A DNA stretch of 64,000 bases from Amycolatopsis jejuensis (GTDB taxonomy: Bacteria > Actinomycetota > Actinomycetes > Mycobacteriales > Pseudonocardiaceae): assembly GCF_000717335.1 (NCBI RefSeq), contig NZ_JNYZ01000020.1, positions 280,735 to 344,734 of the forward strand, read 5' to 3'. The notes beneath the pieces were generated by a model. It did no database searches. It saw nothing but the letters and a program-made list of their open reading frames with translations, and was not told the DNA's origin. Each line of letters opens with the position of its first letter. Positions within the stretch are counted from its first letter, which is position 1. The position numbers and the translations under genes were made by a program. Of the stretch, positions 39,885 to 49,284 are shown in pieces.

Positions 39885-41272
39885 CAACGAGACGCACCCT
39901 CCCCCTCCGCCAGGCTTGGCTGGTCCTGGTGGTCGTCGTGGTCGCCGACCTCATGGACCTCGTCGACACCAGCGTCGCCACCCTCGCCGGTCCGTCCATC
40001 CGGGCCGGGCTCGGCGGCGGGCCGATGACCCTGCAGTGGGTCCTGTCCGCCTACACCGCCGCGTTCGCGCTCGGTCTCGTCACGTCCGGCAGGCTCGGCG
40101 ACCTGCTCGGCCGCCGCCGGTTGTTCCTCCTGGGGATGGCCGGTTTCACGCTCGCGTCGCTGGCCTGCGGCCTCGCACCGTCCCCGGCGTTCCTGATCGT
40201 CGCGCGCGTGGCGCAGGGCCTGTTCGGGGCGGTGATGATCCCCCAGGGCATGGCTCTGGTGAAGGTCGTCTTCCCGCCCGAGCACCTGCGCAAAGCGCTG
40301 ATGCCGTTCGGCCCGATCATGGGGCTGGCGACGGTCGCCGGGCCGATCCTCGCCGGGTGGCTGCTGCAGCTGGACCTGTTCGGCAGCCAATGGCGGTCGA
40401 TCTTCCTGATCAACGTCCCGTTCGGCGTCCTGGCCGGCGTGCTCGCGTGGTTCGTGCTGCCGCGGGACAGCGGCGAGGACCGCAGCGCCCGGCTCGACCT
40501 GACCGGCATCGGCCTGCTCACCGCGGGGTCGGCGCTGCTGATCGTGCCGCTCATCCAGGGCCGTGAGCTGGGCTGGCCGCTGTGGACGTACGTGATGATC
40601 GCCGCCGCGGTGGTGGCGTTCGGCCTGTTCGTGGTGTCCGAACGGCGCAGCCGGCACCCGGTCATCGCGCCGACGTTGTTCGGCAAGCGCGGCTTCGTGG
40701 TCGGGCTGCTTCTGGTCGGCGGGTTCTACGCCTGCCTGAGCGCCTTCGTCCTGGTGATCAACCTGCTGCTGCAGTCAGGACTCGGCTGGACGCCACTGCA
40801 GTCCGGGCTCGCGCTGATCCCCTGGGCGGCCGGGACCGCGATCGCGACCCTGCTGTCCGGCGCCGTGCTCGCCGAAAAGCTCGGCCGCGCGAGTATCCAC
40901 TTAGGACTGTCCATTGCCGCCGCCGGACTGCTCGCCCTGTGGTGGACCACCGCAACCGGGGCCACCGGCTGGCCCTTGACCTTGGCGTTGTTCTTGACCG
41001 GCGCCGGTTCCGGTCTGTTGTTCATCCCGCTGTTCGACTTCATCCTCGGCGACGCCACTCCCGAGGAGGTCGGCACCGGATCCGGAATGCTCAACGCCAC
41101 GCAGCAGTTCGCCAACGCCGTCGGCGTCGCCGCGCTGGGTACCGTGTTCTTCGCGCGCGTCGGGACCCCGTCCACCGCATCGTATTTCGCCGCCGCCGAG
41201 CTGGTTTTCGGCCTCTGCGCCGGGGTTTACCTGCTGCTGGTGCTCCTGGTCCGGCTGCTGCCCAAGCGCTAG
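39863..41272 (+). CDS. MFS exporter (DHA2/EmrB-QacA type)
   Basis: The 469-residue protein has 12-14 predicted spans. Motifs are DLMDLVDTSVATLAGPSI in span 1, GRLGDLLGRRRLFLLGM in the first cytoplasmic loop (MFS motif A) and an intact drug-extrusion-like segment LGLATVAGPILAGW. It is a probable drug/proton antiporter. The GTG at 39863 lies inside the second operator copy and lacks a ribosome site, so translation may be leaderless. The stop overlaps the convergent ATP-grasp gene by 4 bp. Confidence 0.92.
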   Translation: MSIELSSSTRRTLPLRQAWLVLVVVVVADLMDLVDTSVATLAGPSIRAGLGGGPMTLQWVLSAYTAAFALGLVTSGRLGDLLGRRRLFLLGMAGFTLASLACGLAPSPAFLIVARVAQGLFGAVMIPQGMALVKVVFPPEHLRKALMPFGPIMGLATVAGPILAGWLLQLDLFGSQWRSIFLINVPFGVLAGVLAWFVLPRDSGEDRSARLDLTGIGLLTAGSALLIVPLIQGRELGWPLWTYVMIAAAVVAFGLFVVSERRSRHPVIAPTLFGKRGFVVGLLLVGGFYACLSAFVLVINLLLQSGLGWTPLQSGLALIPWAAGTAIATLLSGAVLAEKLGRASIHLGLSIAAAGLLALWWTTATGATGWPLTLALFLTGAGSGLLFIPLFDFILGDATPEEVGTGSGMLNATQQFANAVGVAALGTVFFARVGTPSTASYFAAAELVFGLCAGVYLLLVLLVRLLPKR

Positions 41273-42135
41273 GCCAGCTGCTGCCGCACCGCGGAGGCGA
41301 ACCGCAAGGGCGCACCGGCGTCCGCGTGCCGGAAGCCCAGCGTCGGTTCGATCAGCTCGAGCTCCAGCATCAGCGGACGGCCGTCGTCCCCGCGGACCAG
41401 ATCCGCTCGGGCGTAAAGGAGTTCCGCCCGCAGGATGCCGAGCAACCCGCACGCGGCGTCCAGCACGTCCTCTGCCGCGGCGCGCACCTCTGGGGCCGGG
41501 ACCGCGGCGGCCAGCTGCTCTTCGTGGTACAGCCCGGAAGCGTCGGTTCCGGTGCCGAGCATGGTGGATTTCGTGAAGGCGTGGGAGTAAACGCCGCCGA
41601 AGAACACGACCGCGATCTCACCCTGAGTGTCCACACTGGACTGATAGGGCTGTACCAGCGCGGTCCGCCCGTCGTCGTGCAAGGACTTCAGGTGCTTCTC
41701 CGCCTCGGGACCCGCGGCGGCAAACCGTACGACACCCCGGGATCCTGCGCCCACCGAAGGTTTCACCACGAACGGCACCTTCGGCCAGGTGGCCTTCTCC
41801 CCCGGCTGCACGACGTCGACGGGCACCGTGGGCACCCCCGCGTCGTGCAGCTCGGCGAGGTAGACCTTGTCGGTGTTCCAGCGGACGACCGGGGCCGGGT
41901 TGCTCAGCGCGGGAACGGTTTCGCACCAGGCTAGGAATTCGTCGCGGCGGTCCGGGTAGTCCCAGGTGGCGCGCAGCACCACGAGGTCGGCCGAGCCGAA
42001 GTCGGTGTCCGGGTCGTCCCACGCGGCCCAGCGCACGGTGAACCCGAGGTCGGCGAGCGCAGGCAGCACGGCCGCCTCGTCACCGTCTCCTTCGGGCAGT
42101 ACGGGGCAACCGGCGAAAATCGCGGCGCGCGTCAC
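41269..42135 (-). CDS. ATP-grasp domain protein
   Basis: The 288-residue protein resembles the RimK/glutathione-synthase class of ATP-grasp ligases: VVRWNTDKVYLAELHDAGVPTVP, FVVKPSVGAGSRGVVRF (ATP-site Lys), LVQPYQSSVDTQGEIAVVFFGG and the metal acids in LMLELELIEPTLGF. It probably joins a carboxylate to an amine or thiol; the substrate is unknown. The GTG start overlaps the small upstream gene (GTGA), so the two are coupled. The tail overlaps the convergent MFS gene at a shared CTAG. Confidence 0.87.
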   Translation of the reverse strand: MTRAAIFAGCPVLPEGDGDEAAVLPALADLGFTVRWAAWDDPDTDFGSADLVVLRATWDYPDRRDEFLAWCETVPALSNPAPVVRWNTDKVYLAELHDAGVPTVPVDVVQPGEKATWPKVPFVVKPSVGAGSRGVVRFAAAGPEAEKHLKSLHDDGRTALVQPYQSSVDTQGEIAVVFFGGVYSHAFTKSTMLGTGTDASGLYHEEQLAAAVPAPEVRAAAEDVLDAACGLLGILRAELLYARADLVRGDDGRPLMLELELIEPTLGFRHADAGAPLRFASAVRQQLA

Positions 42136-42437
42136 CGGCCAGCCATCTTGCGCCGGTGCGCGGCGCCGATCTTGACCGTCTTCACCGTTTCGCTGTCCCA
42201 TTCCGCGGCTTCGAGGTCCTCGACCGCGTCGACCAGCGCGGCCCCTGCGTCGGTCCCGGCCACGAGCACGTCCCCCATCGCGCCGTCCGGACCCACGAGC
42301 ACGACCCGGGCCCCGGCGAGGCCGATGTTCTCGACCACAGCTCGCGAGGGCGCACCGTGCTTGGCCACGAACCCGCGGGCGGCGGCGAGCTGGCGCGTGG
42401 TGGGCATCTGCGGTGGGTTTTCGATCTCCTCGGCCAC
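42132..42437 (-). CDS. Small conserved protein of unknown function
   Basis: The 101-residue acidic protein has segments LAAARGFVAKHGAPSRAVVENIGLAGARVVLVGPDGAMGDVLVA and VEDLEAAEWDSETVKTVKIGAAHRRKMAG. There is no signal peptide or membrane span. It is co-translated with the ATP-grasp gene and could be its partner or substrate; that is an inference from coupling only. GTG 42437 is the likely start, with an awkwardly close GGAG. Confidence 0.75.
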   Translation of the reverse strand: MAEEIENPPQMPTTRQLAAARGFVAKHGAPSRAVVENIGLAGARVVLVGPDGAMGDVLVAGTDAGAALVDAVEDLEAAEWDSETVKTVKIGAAHRRKMAGR

Positions 42438-42528
42438 CTCCGGAGCTTAACCCGAGACCCCCAGCGCCGCGGTCCGACGTGTCCTCGGCCATAGTGGATG
42501 CGGATCCCGCACCCTTCGAGGAGGACGC

Positions 42529-43494
42529 ATGCCGACCGCAGTGCAGGTCAGCCGGACCGGCGGCCCGGAGGTACTGGAGCTCGCGGACGTCGAGCCCGGA
42601 CCGCCCGGCGCGGGCGAGCTCGCGGTCGACGTCGCCGCCGCGGGGGTGAACTACATCGACACCTACCAGCGTCAGGGCATCTATCCGCTGGACCTCCCGT
42701 TCGTCCTCGGCCAGGAAGGCGCGGGCACGGTCACCGCGGTCGGCGACGGCGTCACGGCTTTCGCGCCGGGTGACCGGATCGCGTGGCAGGGCGTCATGGG
42801 CAGCTACGCCCAGCGCGCGGTGGTTCCCGCAGGCAGTGCGGTGAAGGTGCCCGACGGCGTGTCCGACGAGATCGCCGCGGCTGTGTTGCTGCAGGGCCTC
42901 ACGGCGCATTACCTGGTGCGCTCCACCTACGAAGTGCAGCCGGGCGACGACATCCTCGTGCACGCGGCAGCGGGCGGCGTCGGTTTGCTCCTGGTGCAGC
43001 TGGCGAAGTCCCGTGGTGCCCGTGTCCTGTGCACGGTGTCCACCGACGAAAAGGCCGAGCTCGCCCGCGGCGCCGGTGCGGACCACGTGCTCGGGTACGA
43101 CGATTTCGCCGCCGCCACCCGCGACCTCACCGATGGTCAGGGGGTAGCTGCGGTCTACGACGGCGTCGGCAAGGACACCATCGACGGCAGTCTCGCGAGC
43201 CTGAAGATCCGCGGCACGCTGGCGTTGTTCGGCGCGGCGAGCGGCCCGGTCCCGCCGCTGGACCCGCAACGCCTCAACTCCGGCGGCTCGCTCTACCTGA
43301 CCCGCCCCTCACTCTGGCATTACCTCCGCACCCGCGACGAGCTGGAGTGGCGCGCGGGCGAGCTGTTCGCCGCTGTGCAGGACGGTTCCCTCGACGTGCG
43401 CATCGGCGGCCGGTACCCGCTCGCCGACGCCCGTCAGGCGCACGAAGACCTGCAGGGCCGCCGGACCACCGGAAAACTGCTGCTGCTCCCGTGA
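42529..43494 (+). CDS. qor: NADPH:quinone oxidoreductase (zinc-free MDR type)
   Basis: The 321-residue medium-chain reductase has GVNYIDTYQRQGIYPLDLPFVLGQEGAGTV, the NADPH loop HAAAGGVGLLLVQLAK, and C-terminal DARQAHEDLQGRRTTGKLLLLP. Zinc-ligand Cys and His are absent, as in quinone reductases. It reduces quinones with NADPH. The ATG at 42529 follows GAGGAGGAC. The equivalent gene sits near ctaB and tkt in mycobacteria as well. Confidence 0.94.
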   Translation: MPTAVQVSRTGGPEVLELADVEPGPPGAGELAVDVAAAGVNYIDTYQRQGIYPLDLPFVLGQEGAGTVTAVGDGVTAFAPGDRIAWQGVMGSYAQRAVVPAGSAVKVPDGVSDEIAAAVLLQGLTAHYLVRSTYEVQPGDDILVHAAAGGVGLLLVQLAKSRGARVLCTVSTDEKAELARGAGADHVLGYDDFAAATRDLTDGQGVAAVYDGVGKDTIDGSLASLKIRGTLALFGAASGPVPPLDPQRLNSGGSLYLTRPSLWHYLRTRDELEWRAGELFAAVQDGSLDVRIGGRYPLADARQAHEDLQGRRTTGKLLLLP

Positions 43495-43499
43495 CCGGG

Positions 43500-43583
43500 T
43501 CCGTGAAGGCCACCTTCACGGAATCTGAGTCCGTGAAGGGAACCATGAGGGAATCTGAGTCCGTGATGGTTCCCTTCACGGAC
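43500..43583. repeat. Hairpin pair including palindromic element family B, copy 2
   Basis: The first hairpin is TCCGTGAAGG-CCA-CCTTCACGGA (43500-43522). The second (43529-43583) is the exact reverse complement of the 55-bp element at 6316-6370, with 18-bp arms GTCCGTGAAGGGAACCAT. GAATCTGAGTCCGTG occurs twice. It separates the convergent stops of qor (6 bp away) and the HelD-family gene (8 bp away), so a bidirectional terminator role is likely. Confidence 0.9.
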
Positions 43584-43590
43584 TTGACCC

Positions 43591-45825
43591 TCAGCCGAGC
43601 CCGCGCAAAGCGGCGACCGGCGGGCCGGTCCGGATCACGCCCAGCCGCTGGGTCGCGCGGGTCAAGGCCACGTACAGGTCGTTGAGGCCCCGCGGCGAGC
43701 CCGCCACGATCTCGTCCGGCGACACCAGCACGACCGCGTCGAACTCCAGCCCCTTCGCGCGGTCGACGGTCAGCACGCTCAGCCGTTCGTGCTCGCCGAG
43801 CAGCTCCGCGACCTCGGCCAGCCGGGCGGACGGCACGAGCACCGCCACCGTCCCACCATCCACAGTGGACAGTTCAGCGCGTACCAAGGCAGGCAGCTCA
43901 GCGAGCGAAGACACAAACCGGCCCCACGGCGGTACCCCGGTCTCGCGCACCGAAGCAGGCGCGGTCAGGTCCACGTCGAGTTCCGCCAGGACGCCCGCCG
44001 CGACCGTCATGATCTCAGCCGGGGTCCGGTAGTTCACCGTCAGCTCCTCCAGGCGCCAGCGGTCGGCGACGTACGGCGACAGCACCTCGTCCCACGTGCG
44101 CGCTCCCCCGGCCGTCCCGGTCTGCGCGACGTCGCCGACCAAGGTCATCGACCGGTTCGGCGTGCGGCGCATCAGCAGCCGCCAGTCCATCGCGGACAGT
44201 TCCTGTGCCTCGTCCACGATCACGTGCCCGAACGTCCACGTCCGGTCCTGCGCAGCCCGCTGCGCAGCGGTGAGCTCGCTACGCGCTTGCTGCCGTTCGG
44301 CGAACAGCTCCGCGTCCAGCACGTCGGACACCCGCAGGATTTCCTCGTCCTGGATTTCCTCGTCCTGTTCGAGGATGTGCAGCACGCCCTCGGCATACGC
44401 CCGCTCGACCCGGTCCCGGCGGGCCAGGTCGGCCTGTTCCTCGGTGTCGTCGGTACCCAGCAGCTCGGCCAGCTCGTCGAGCAGGGGCACGTCGGCGGGG
44501 GTCCATTTCGCGTCGCGGCCGCTCTCCAGATGCTTCCGATCAGCCTCGGACAGCAGCTCACCGGCCGCGCGGTCGAGGTGTTCGCGGTCGGCGAACAGGT
44601 CGTCCAAGAGCCCCGCCGGGGTCAGTTTCGGCCACAGCTCCTGCACCGCAGCCGCGACCGCCGGGCTCGCCGTCAGCTCGGCACGAATGTCCTGGACGTC
44701 CTGCGCGTCGAGCAGGTCTTCTCCCAGCGCGCGGGCGGCCTGCCGGGTGAGCGCGTCGAGGAGGTCGGACACGAACAGCCGCCGCGCCAGGTTGTGCGGC
44801 CGTCGCGAACGCCGTGCCCGAGTGCGGGCCTGCGTGCACGTCTTCCGGTCGAGCTTCAAAATCTCGCGTTCGTGCGAAATCTCCAGCACCGGATCGGGTA
44901 CCCGCTGCCGGTCGCGCACCGCCTGCGCGAGCACGTCGGCCATCACCAACCGGCCCTTGACCTCGGCCGCCTCCGGTGAGTCGACCCCGTCGGCGTCCAG
45001 GCCCGGCCAGAGCTGCCCGATGGTCGCGAGCAGCACGCCGGTCTCGCCGAGCGAAGGCAGCACCTGGCCGATGTAGCGCAGGAACGTCGAGTTCGGACCG
45101 ACCACGAGCACGCCGCGTGTGGTGAGCTGCTGGCGGTGGGTGTACAGCAGATACGCGGCCCGGTGCAGCGCAACAGCAGTTTTGCCGGTACCCGGCGCGC
45201 CCTGCACCACCAGCACGCCACCGAGCGGGGCACGGATGATCCGGTCCTGTTCGGCCTGGATGGTGGCGACGATGTCGCCCATCTCGCCGGTCCGCCGCCG
45301 TTCCAAGGCCGCCAGCAGTGCCGCTTCCCCGGCCAGCCCGAGGTCCTGGCCCTGGTCGGCAGCGGTGAGGTCGAGGATCTCGTCGTCGAACCCGGTGACC
45401 CGGCGGCTCAGCGACCGCAGATGCCGGCGACGGCGCACGCCGTCCGGCGACGCGGCCGTGGCCAGGTAGAACGGCCGCGCGACCGGCGCGCGCCAGTCGA
45501 TCAGCAGCGGACGGTACTCGTCGTCCTCGTCGAACAGCCCGAGCCGCCCGATGTACGCGATCTCCTCGTCGCTGCCGGGCACGAAATCCAGCCGCCCGAA
45601 GCACAACCCCTGCTCCACCGACCCGAGCTGCGCGAGCCGGTCGCTGTGCAGCGTGGTGGCGGCGTCGCGTTCGGCGCGCGCCTGCGGCGTGCCACCGGTG
45701 AGCTGCAGGGTTTCGTCGAGGCGGCGCTGGGTCTGCACCCGTTCGGAGTCGAGTTTCGCGTACAGCGTGTCGACATATCCCTGTTCACGGCGCAGTTCAG
45801 CGTCGTAGTCCAGTTCGGGAGGCAC
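43591..45825 (-). CDS. helD: HelD/HelR-family RNA-polymerase-recycling ATPase
   Basis: The 744-residue UvrD-like superfamily 1 protein has an N-terminal coiled coil (about 5-60: ELRREQGYVDTLYAKLDSERVQTQRRLDETL), then EEIAYIGRLGLFDEDDEYRPLLIDWRAPVARPFYLATA, Walker A GAPGTGKTAVALHRAAYLL, Walker B VIVDEAQELSAMDWRLLMRR and the C-terminal VLVSPDEI...NDLYVALTRATQRLGV. HelD-family proteins pull stalled RNA polymerase off DNA; the HelR subgroup protects against rifamycins. I cannot assign the subgroup. Only 9 bp separate it from ctaB, so they are probably co-transcribed. The start is GTG with a weak ribosome site. Confidence 0.9.
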   Translation of the reverse strand: MPPELDYDAELRREQGYVDTLYAKLDSERVQTQRRLDETLQLTGGTPQARAERDAATTLHSDRLAQLGSVEQGLCFGRLDFVPGSDEEIAYIGRLGLFDEDDEYRPLLIDWRAPVARPFYLATAASPDGVRRRRHLRSLSRRVTGFDDEILDLTAADQGQDLGLAGEAALLAALERRRTGEMGDIVATIQAEQDRIIRAPLGGVLVVQGAPGTGKTAVALHRAAYLLYTHRQQLTTRGVLVVGPNSTFLRYIGQVLPSLGETGVLLATIGQLWPGLDADGVDSPEAAEVKGRLVMADVLAQAVRDRQRVPDPVLEISHEREILKLDRKTCTQARTRARRSRRPHNLARRLFVSDLLDALTRQAARALGEDLLDAQDVQDIRAELTASPAVAAAVQELWPKLTPAGLLDDLFADREHLDRAAGELLSEADRKHLESGRDAKWTPADVPLLDELAELLGTDDTEEQADLARRDRVERAYAEGVLHILEQDEEIQDEEILRVSDVLDAELFAERQQARSELTAAQRAAQDRTWTFGHVIVDEAQELSAMDWRLLMRRTPNRSMTLVGDVAQTGTAGGARTWDEVLSPYVADRWRLEELTVNYRTPAEIMTVAAGVLAELDVDLTAPASVRETGVPPWGRFVSSLAELPALVRAELSTVDGGTVAVLVPSARLAEVAELLGEHERLSVLTVDRAKGLEFDAVVLVSPDEIVAGSPRGLNDLYVALTRATQRLGVIRTGPPVAALRGLG

Positions 45826-45834
45826 CGGCAGGGA

Positions 45835-46815
45835 TCAGAACGGCAGGCCGAGGACCGGCAGCCCGATCGCCGAGTCGACCGCCAGCGCGACGAACACGAT
45901 CATCAGGTACGTGTTCGACCGGTGGAACAGCGCCATCGGCTTGGTTTCCACGCCACGGTGCACGGCGGCCTGCAGCCGGTGCGCGTAGAAGAGGAACCAG
46001 CCGCCCGCGAGGATCGCGAAGGTGCCGTACAGCCAGCTGGTGACCGGGAGCAGCAGCAGCGTCCAGGCGACCATCACCCACGAGTAGATGACGATCTGGC
46101 GCGCCACGTGCTCGGCCGTCGCCACGACCGGCAGCATCGGGACCCCGGCGCGCTCGTAGTCGTCGCGGTACTTCATGCCGAGTGCCCAGGTGTGCGGCGG
46201 GGTCCAGAAGAAGATCACGCCGAACATCACGAACGCGGGCCACTCCACGGTGCCGGTGACCGCCGCCCAGCCGATCACCACCGGCATGCAGCCCGCCGCG
46301 CCGCCCCAGACCACGTTCTGCGACGTCCGCCGCTTGAGGCCGAGGGTGTACACGAAGATGTAGAACAGGATCGTCGCGATCGCGAGGATCGCCGACAGCA
46401 GGTTGACCGTGAAGTACAGCATCACGAACGACGCGGCACCGAGCACGAGGCCGAAGATCAGCGCGTTGCGCCGCGGCACCGAGTCCTTCACCAGCGGACG
46501 CCGCTTGGTGCGGTTCATCACCTTGTCGATGTCGGCGTCGATCACGCAGTTGAGCGCGTTCGCGCTGCCCGCGGCCATCGTGCCGCCCAGCAGCGTGGCC
46601 ACGACCAGCCACGGGGCGGGCACCTCGCGCCCGGCGAGGAACATCGCCGGGATCGTGGTGACCAGGAGGAGCTCGATCACGCGCGGTTTGGCGAGGGCGG
46701 CGTAGGCGCCGACCACCTGGCGGAAGCTTCGCCGGGCCCCGCGCGGTCGTCCACCGTCGGGGGGTACGGCGCTGGTGTCCTCACTGCGTCCGTGCGCAGC
46801 GTTCACCAACGACAT
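45835..46815 (-). CDS. ctaB: Protoheme IX farnesyltransferase (heme O synthase)
   Basis: The 326-residue UbiA-fold protein has about nine spans and both Asp-rich motifs: [24 protein letters not shown] and [15 protein letters not shown]. It transfers a farnesyl group to heme B, giving heme O for CtaA. The ATG at 46815 follows AGGGAG. It is divergent from tkt across 360 bp, a conserved actinobacterial layout. Confidence 0.96.
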   Translation of the reverse strand: MSLVNAAHGRSEDTSAVPPDGGRPRGARRSFRQVVGAYAALAKPRVIELLLVTTIPAMFLAGREVPAPWLVVATLLGGTMAAGSANALNCVIDADIDKVMNRTKRRPLVKDSVPRRNALIFGLVLGAASFVMLYFTVNLLSAILAIATILFYIFVYTLGLKRRTSQNVVWGGAAGCMPVVIGWAAVTGTVEWPAFVMFGVIFFWTPPHTWALGMKYRDDYERAGVPMLPVVATAEHVARQIVIYSWVMVAWTLLLLPVTSWLYGTFAILAGGWFLFYAHRLQAAVHRGVETKPMALFHRSNTYLMIVFVALAVDSAIGLPVLGLPF

Positions 46816-47175
46816 TTCACTCCCTGAGTCAGTCCGTGGGCTGCGGCCCGGAAGAGAGGTGGTGCTCCGGGGAAACTTCCGTGCCTGGCCCGGGATCGAT
46901 GGTAGCCGTGGCATCCGCGGCGACTGCCTGCGGGTCCGGGACACGCCAGGCACTGTTTCCTCGGTCACGTCCCGCGCGCGCACCGAGCGGGCAGGATCAC
47001 GCCACCCGCACGAGTGCACACACTAGGCTGCAGCCGACGGGCCCCGAGGTCTGCCTGCACAGTGCCGTCAGCTGGAATATCGTGCCTTCGGGATCGATTG
47101 AGATCACTGACGGCGCACACGGGCAAACCACAGGGAAACCAGCCACCACTTCACCGACGCAGGAGTTCGATTTCA
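46816..47175. other. Divergent control region between ctaB and tkt
   Basis: These 360 bp contain no supported gene and must hold promoters for both ctaB and the pentose-phosphate operon. AT-richer patches at 47075-47110 and the AGGAG site just before tkt are visible. I recognise no operator. Confidence 0.6.
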
Positions 47176-49272
47176 GTGTCCGAAATCTCTCGCAGCGAGA
47201 CCAGCCCCTTGCTCCGCCGGAACGTCCCGGCCGACTGGACCGACACCGACACCCGCGCCGTCGACACCGCCCGCGTACTGGCCGCGGACGCCGTCGAGCA
47301 CTGCGGCAGCGGGCATCCGGGCACCGCGATGAGCCTGGCCCCGCTGGCGTACACCCTGTTCCAGCGCACCATGCGGCACGACCCGGCCGACCCGGAGTGG
47401 CCCGCCCGCGACCGGTTCGTGCTGTCCGCCGGGCACTCCAGCCTGACGCTGTACATCCAGCTCTTCCTCGCCGGGTTCGGCCTCGAGCTGGAAGACCTCG
47501 AGCAGCTGCGCCGCTGGGGTTCGAAGACCCCCGGCCACCCGGAGTACCGGCACACCAAGGGCGTCGAGACCACCACCGGCCCGCTCGGGCAGGGACTGGC
47601 GAACGCGGTCGGCATGGCGATGGCCGCCCGCCGCGAGCGCGGCCTGCTCGACCCGGACGCCGCGCCCGGCGAGAGCATCTTCGACCACCGGATCTACGTG
47701 ATCGCCTCCGATGGGGACATCGAGGAGGGCGTCACGTCGGAGGCGTCGTCCATCGCGGGCCGCCAGGAGCTCGGCAACCTGATCCTCTTCTACGACGACA
47801 ACAAGATCTCGATCGAGGACGACACCAACATCGCGCTGTCCGAGGACGTCGCGAAGCGGTACGAGGCGTACGGCTGGCACGTGCAGACCGTCGAGGGCGG
47901 CGAGGACGTCGTCGCGATCGAGGAGGCCATCAAGGCCGCGCAGGCCGAGACCGAGCGCCCGTCGATCATCGTCCTGCGCACCATCATCGGCTACCCCGCG
48001 CCCACCAAGATGAACACCGGCAAGGCGCACGGTGCCGCGCTCGGGGCAGACGAGGTCGCCGGGGTCAAGAAGGCGCTCGGCTTCGACCCGGACCAGAACT
48101 TCGTGGTGGAGGACGAGGTCCTCGCGCACACCCGTGAGCTGCTGGAGCGCGGCAAGAAAGAGCGCGCCGAGTGGCAGGAGCGCTTCGACGCGTGGGCCGC
48201 GGCGAACCCGGAGCGCAAGAAGCTCGCCGACCGGCTGGCCGCCCGCGAGCTGCCCGAGGGCTTCGCGGACAACCTGCCCACCTGGGAGCCGGACGCCAAG
48301 GGGGTCGCCACCCGCAAAGCTTCCGGCGAGGTACTGAACGCGCTGGCCGAGCCGCTGCCCGAGCTGTGGGGCGGGTCCGCGGACCTCGCGGAGAGCAACA
48401 ACACCACCATGAAGGGTGCGGACTCGTTCGGCCCGGAGAAGGCCGCCACCGACATGTGGCGCACCAACCCGTACGGCCGCACGCTGCACTTCGGCATCCG
48501 TGAGCACGCGATGGGCTCGATCCTCAACGGCATCGCGCTGCACGGCGGCACCCGTCCGTACGGCGCCACCTTCCTCACCTTCTCCGACTACATGCGCCCG
48601 CCGGTCCGGCTGGCCGCGCTGATGCAGGCGCCGGTCATCTACGTGTGGACGCACGACTCCATCGGTCTCGGCGAGGACGGTCCCACGCACCAGCCGATCG
48701 AGCAGGTCGCGGCGCTGCGGGCGATCCCGGGCCTCAACGTGGTCCGCCCGGCGGACGCGAACGAGACCGCGTACGCGTGGAAGGCCGTCCTGGAGGACGT
48801 GCACCACCCGTCCGGTTTCGCGCTCACCCGGCAGAACGTGCCGGTGCTGGAAGGCACGAACGCCGAGGGCGTCAAGAAGGGCGGCTACGTGCTGGCCGAG
48901 GCGTCCAACGGCGCGCCGGAGGTCATCCTGATCGCGACCGGTTCCGAGGTACAGCTGGCCGTCGAGGCTCGTAAGACGCTCGAAGCCGACGGCGTGCCCA
49001 CCAGCGTCGTGTCGATGCCGTGTGTCGAGTGGTTCGACGCGCAGGACCAGTCGTACCGCGACGCCGTGCTGCCGCCGTCGGTGAAGGCGCGAGTGTCGGT
49101 CGAGGCCGGGATCGCGATGCCGTGGCACCGGTTCACGGGTGACGCCGGGGTGAACGTTTCGATCGAGCACTACGGCGCTTCGGCCGACGCGGCCACACTG
49201 TTCCGTGAGTTCGGCTTCACCGCCGAGGCCGTCGTCGACGCCGCCCGCCGTTCGCTCGCGAACACGAAGTGA
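47176..49272 (+). CDS. tkt: Transketolase
   Basis: The 698-residue TPP enzyme has the N-terminal GSGHPGTAMSLAPL, the TPP motif ASDGDIEEGVTSEASSIAGRQELGNLILFYDDNKISIED, the pyrimidine domain HFGIREHAMGSILNGIALHGG and VYVWTHDSIGLGEDGPTHQP-like sequence with catalytic His residues. It moves two-carbon units between ketose and aldose phosphates. The GTG at 47176 has CAGGAG eleven bases upstream. It is first in tkt-tal-pgi-zwf-opcA-pgl. Confidence 0.97.
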   Translation: MSEISRSETSPLLRRNVPADWTDTDTRAVDTARVLAADAVEHCGSGHPGTAMSLAPLAYTLFQRTMRHDPADPEWPARDRFVLSAGHSSLTLYIQLFLAGFGLELEDLEQLRRWGSKTPGHPEYRHTKGVETTTGPLGQGLANAVGMAMAARRERGLLDPDAAPGESIFDHRIYVIASDGDIEEGVTSEASSIAGRQELGNLILFYDDNKISIEDDTNIALSEDVAKRYEAYGWHVQTVEGGEDVVAIEEAIKAAQAETERPSIIVLRTIIGYPAPTKMNTGKAHGAALGADEVAGVKKALGFDPDQNFVVEDEVLAHTRELLERGKKERAEWQERFDAWAAANPERKKLADRLAARELPEGFADNLPTWEPDAKGVATRKASGEVLNALAEPLPELWGGSADLAESNNTTMKGADSFGPEKAATDMWRTNPYGRTLHFGIREHAMGSILNGIALHGGTRPYGATFLTFSDYMRPPVRLAALMQAPVIYVWTHDSIGLGEDGPTHQPIEQVAALRAIPGLNVVRPADANETAYAWKAVLEDVHHPSGFALTRQNVPVLEGTNAEGVKKGGYVLAEASNGAPEVILIATGSEVQLAVEARKTLEADGVPTSVVSMPCVEWFDAQDQSYRDAVLPPSVKARVSVEAGIAMPWHRFTGDAGVNVSIEHYGASADAATLFREFGFTAEAVVDAARRSLANTK

Positions 49273-49284
49273 AAGGGGATCATC

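Noticed and set aside
45826..45834. Rifamycin-associated element before the HelD-family gene
   Set aside because: The gap is only nine bases, too short for the known inverted repeat, and none is visible just upstream in ctaB.
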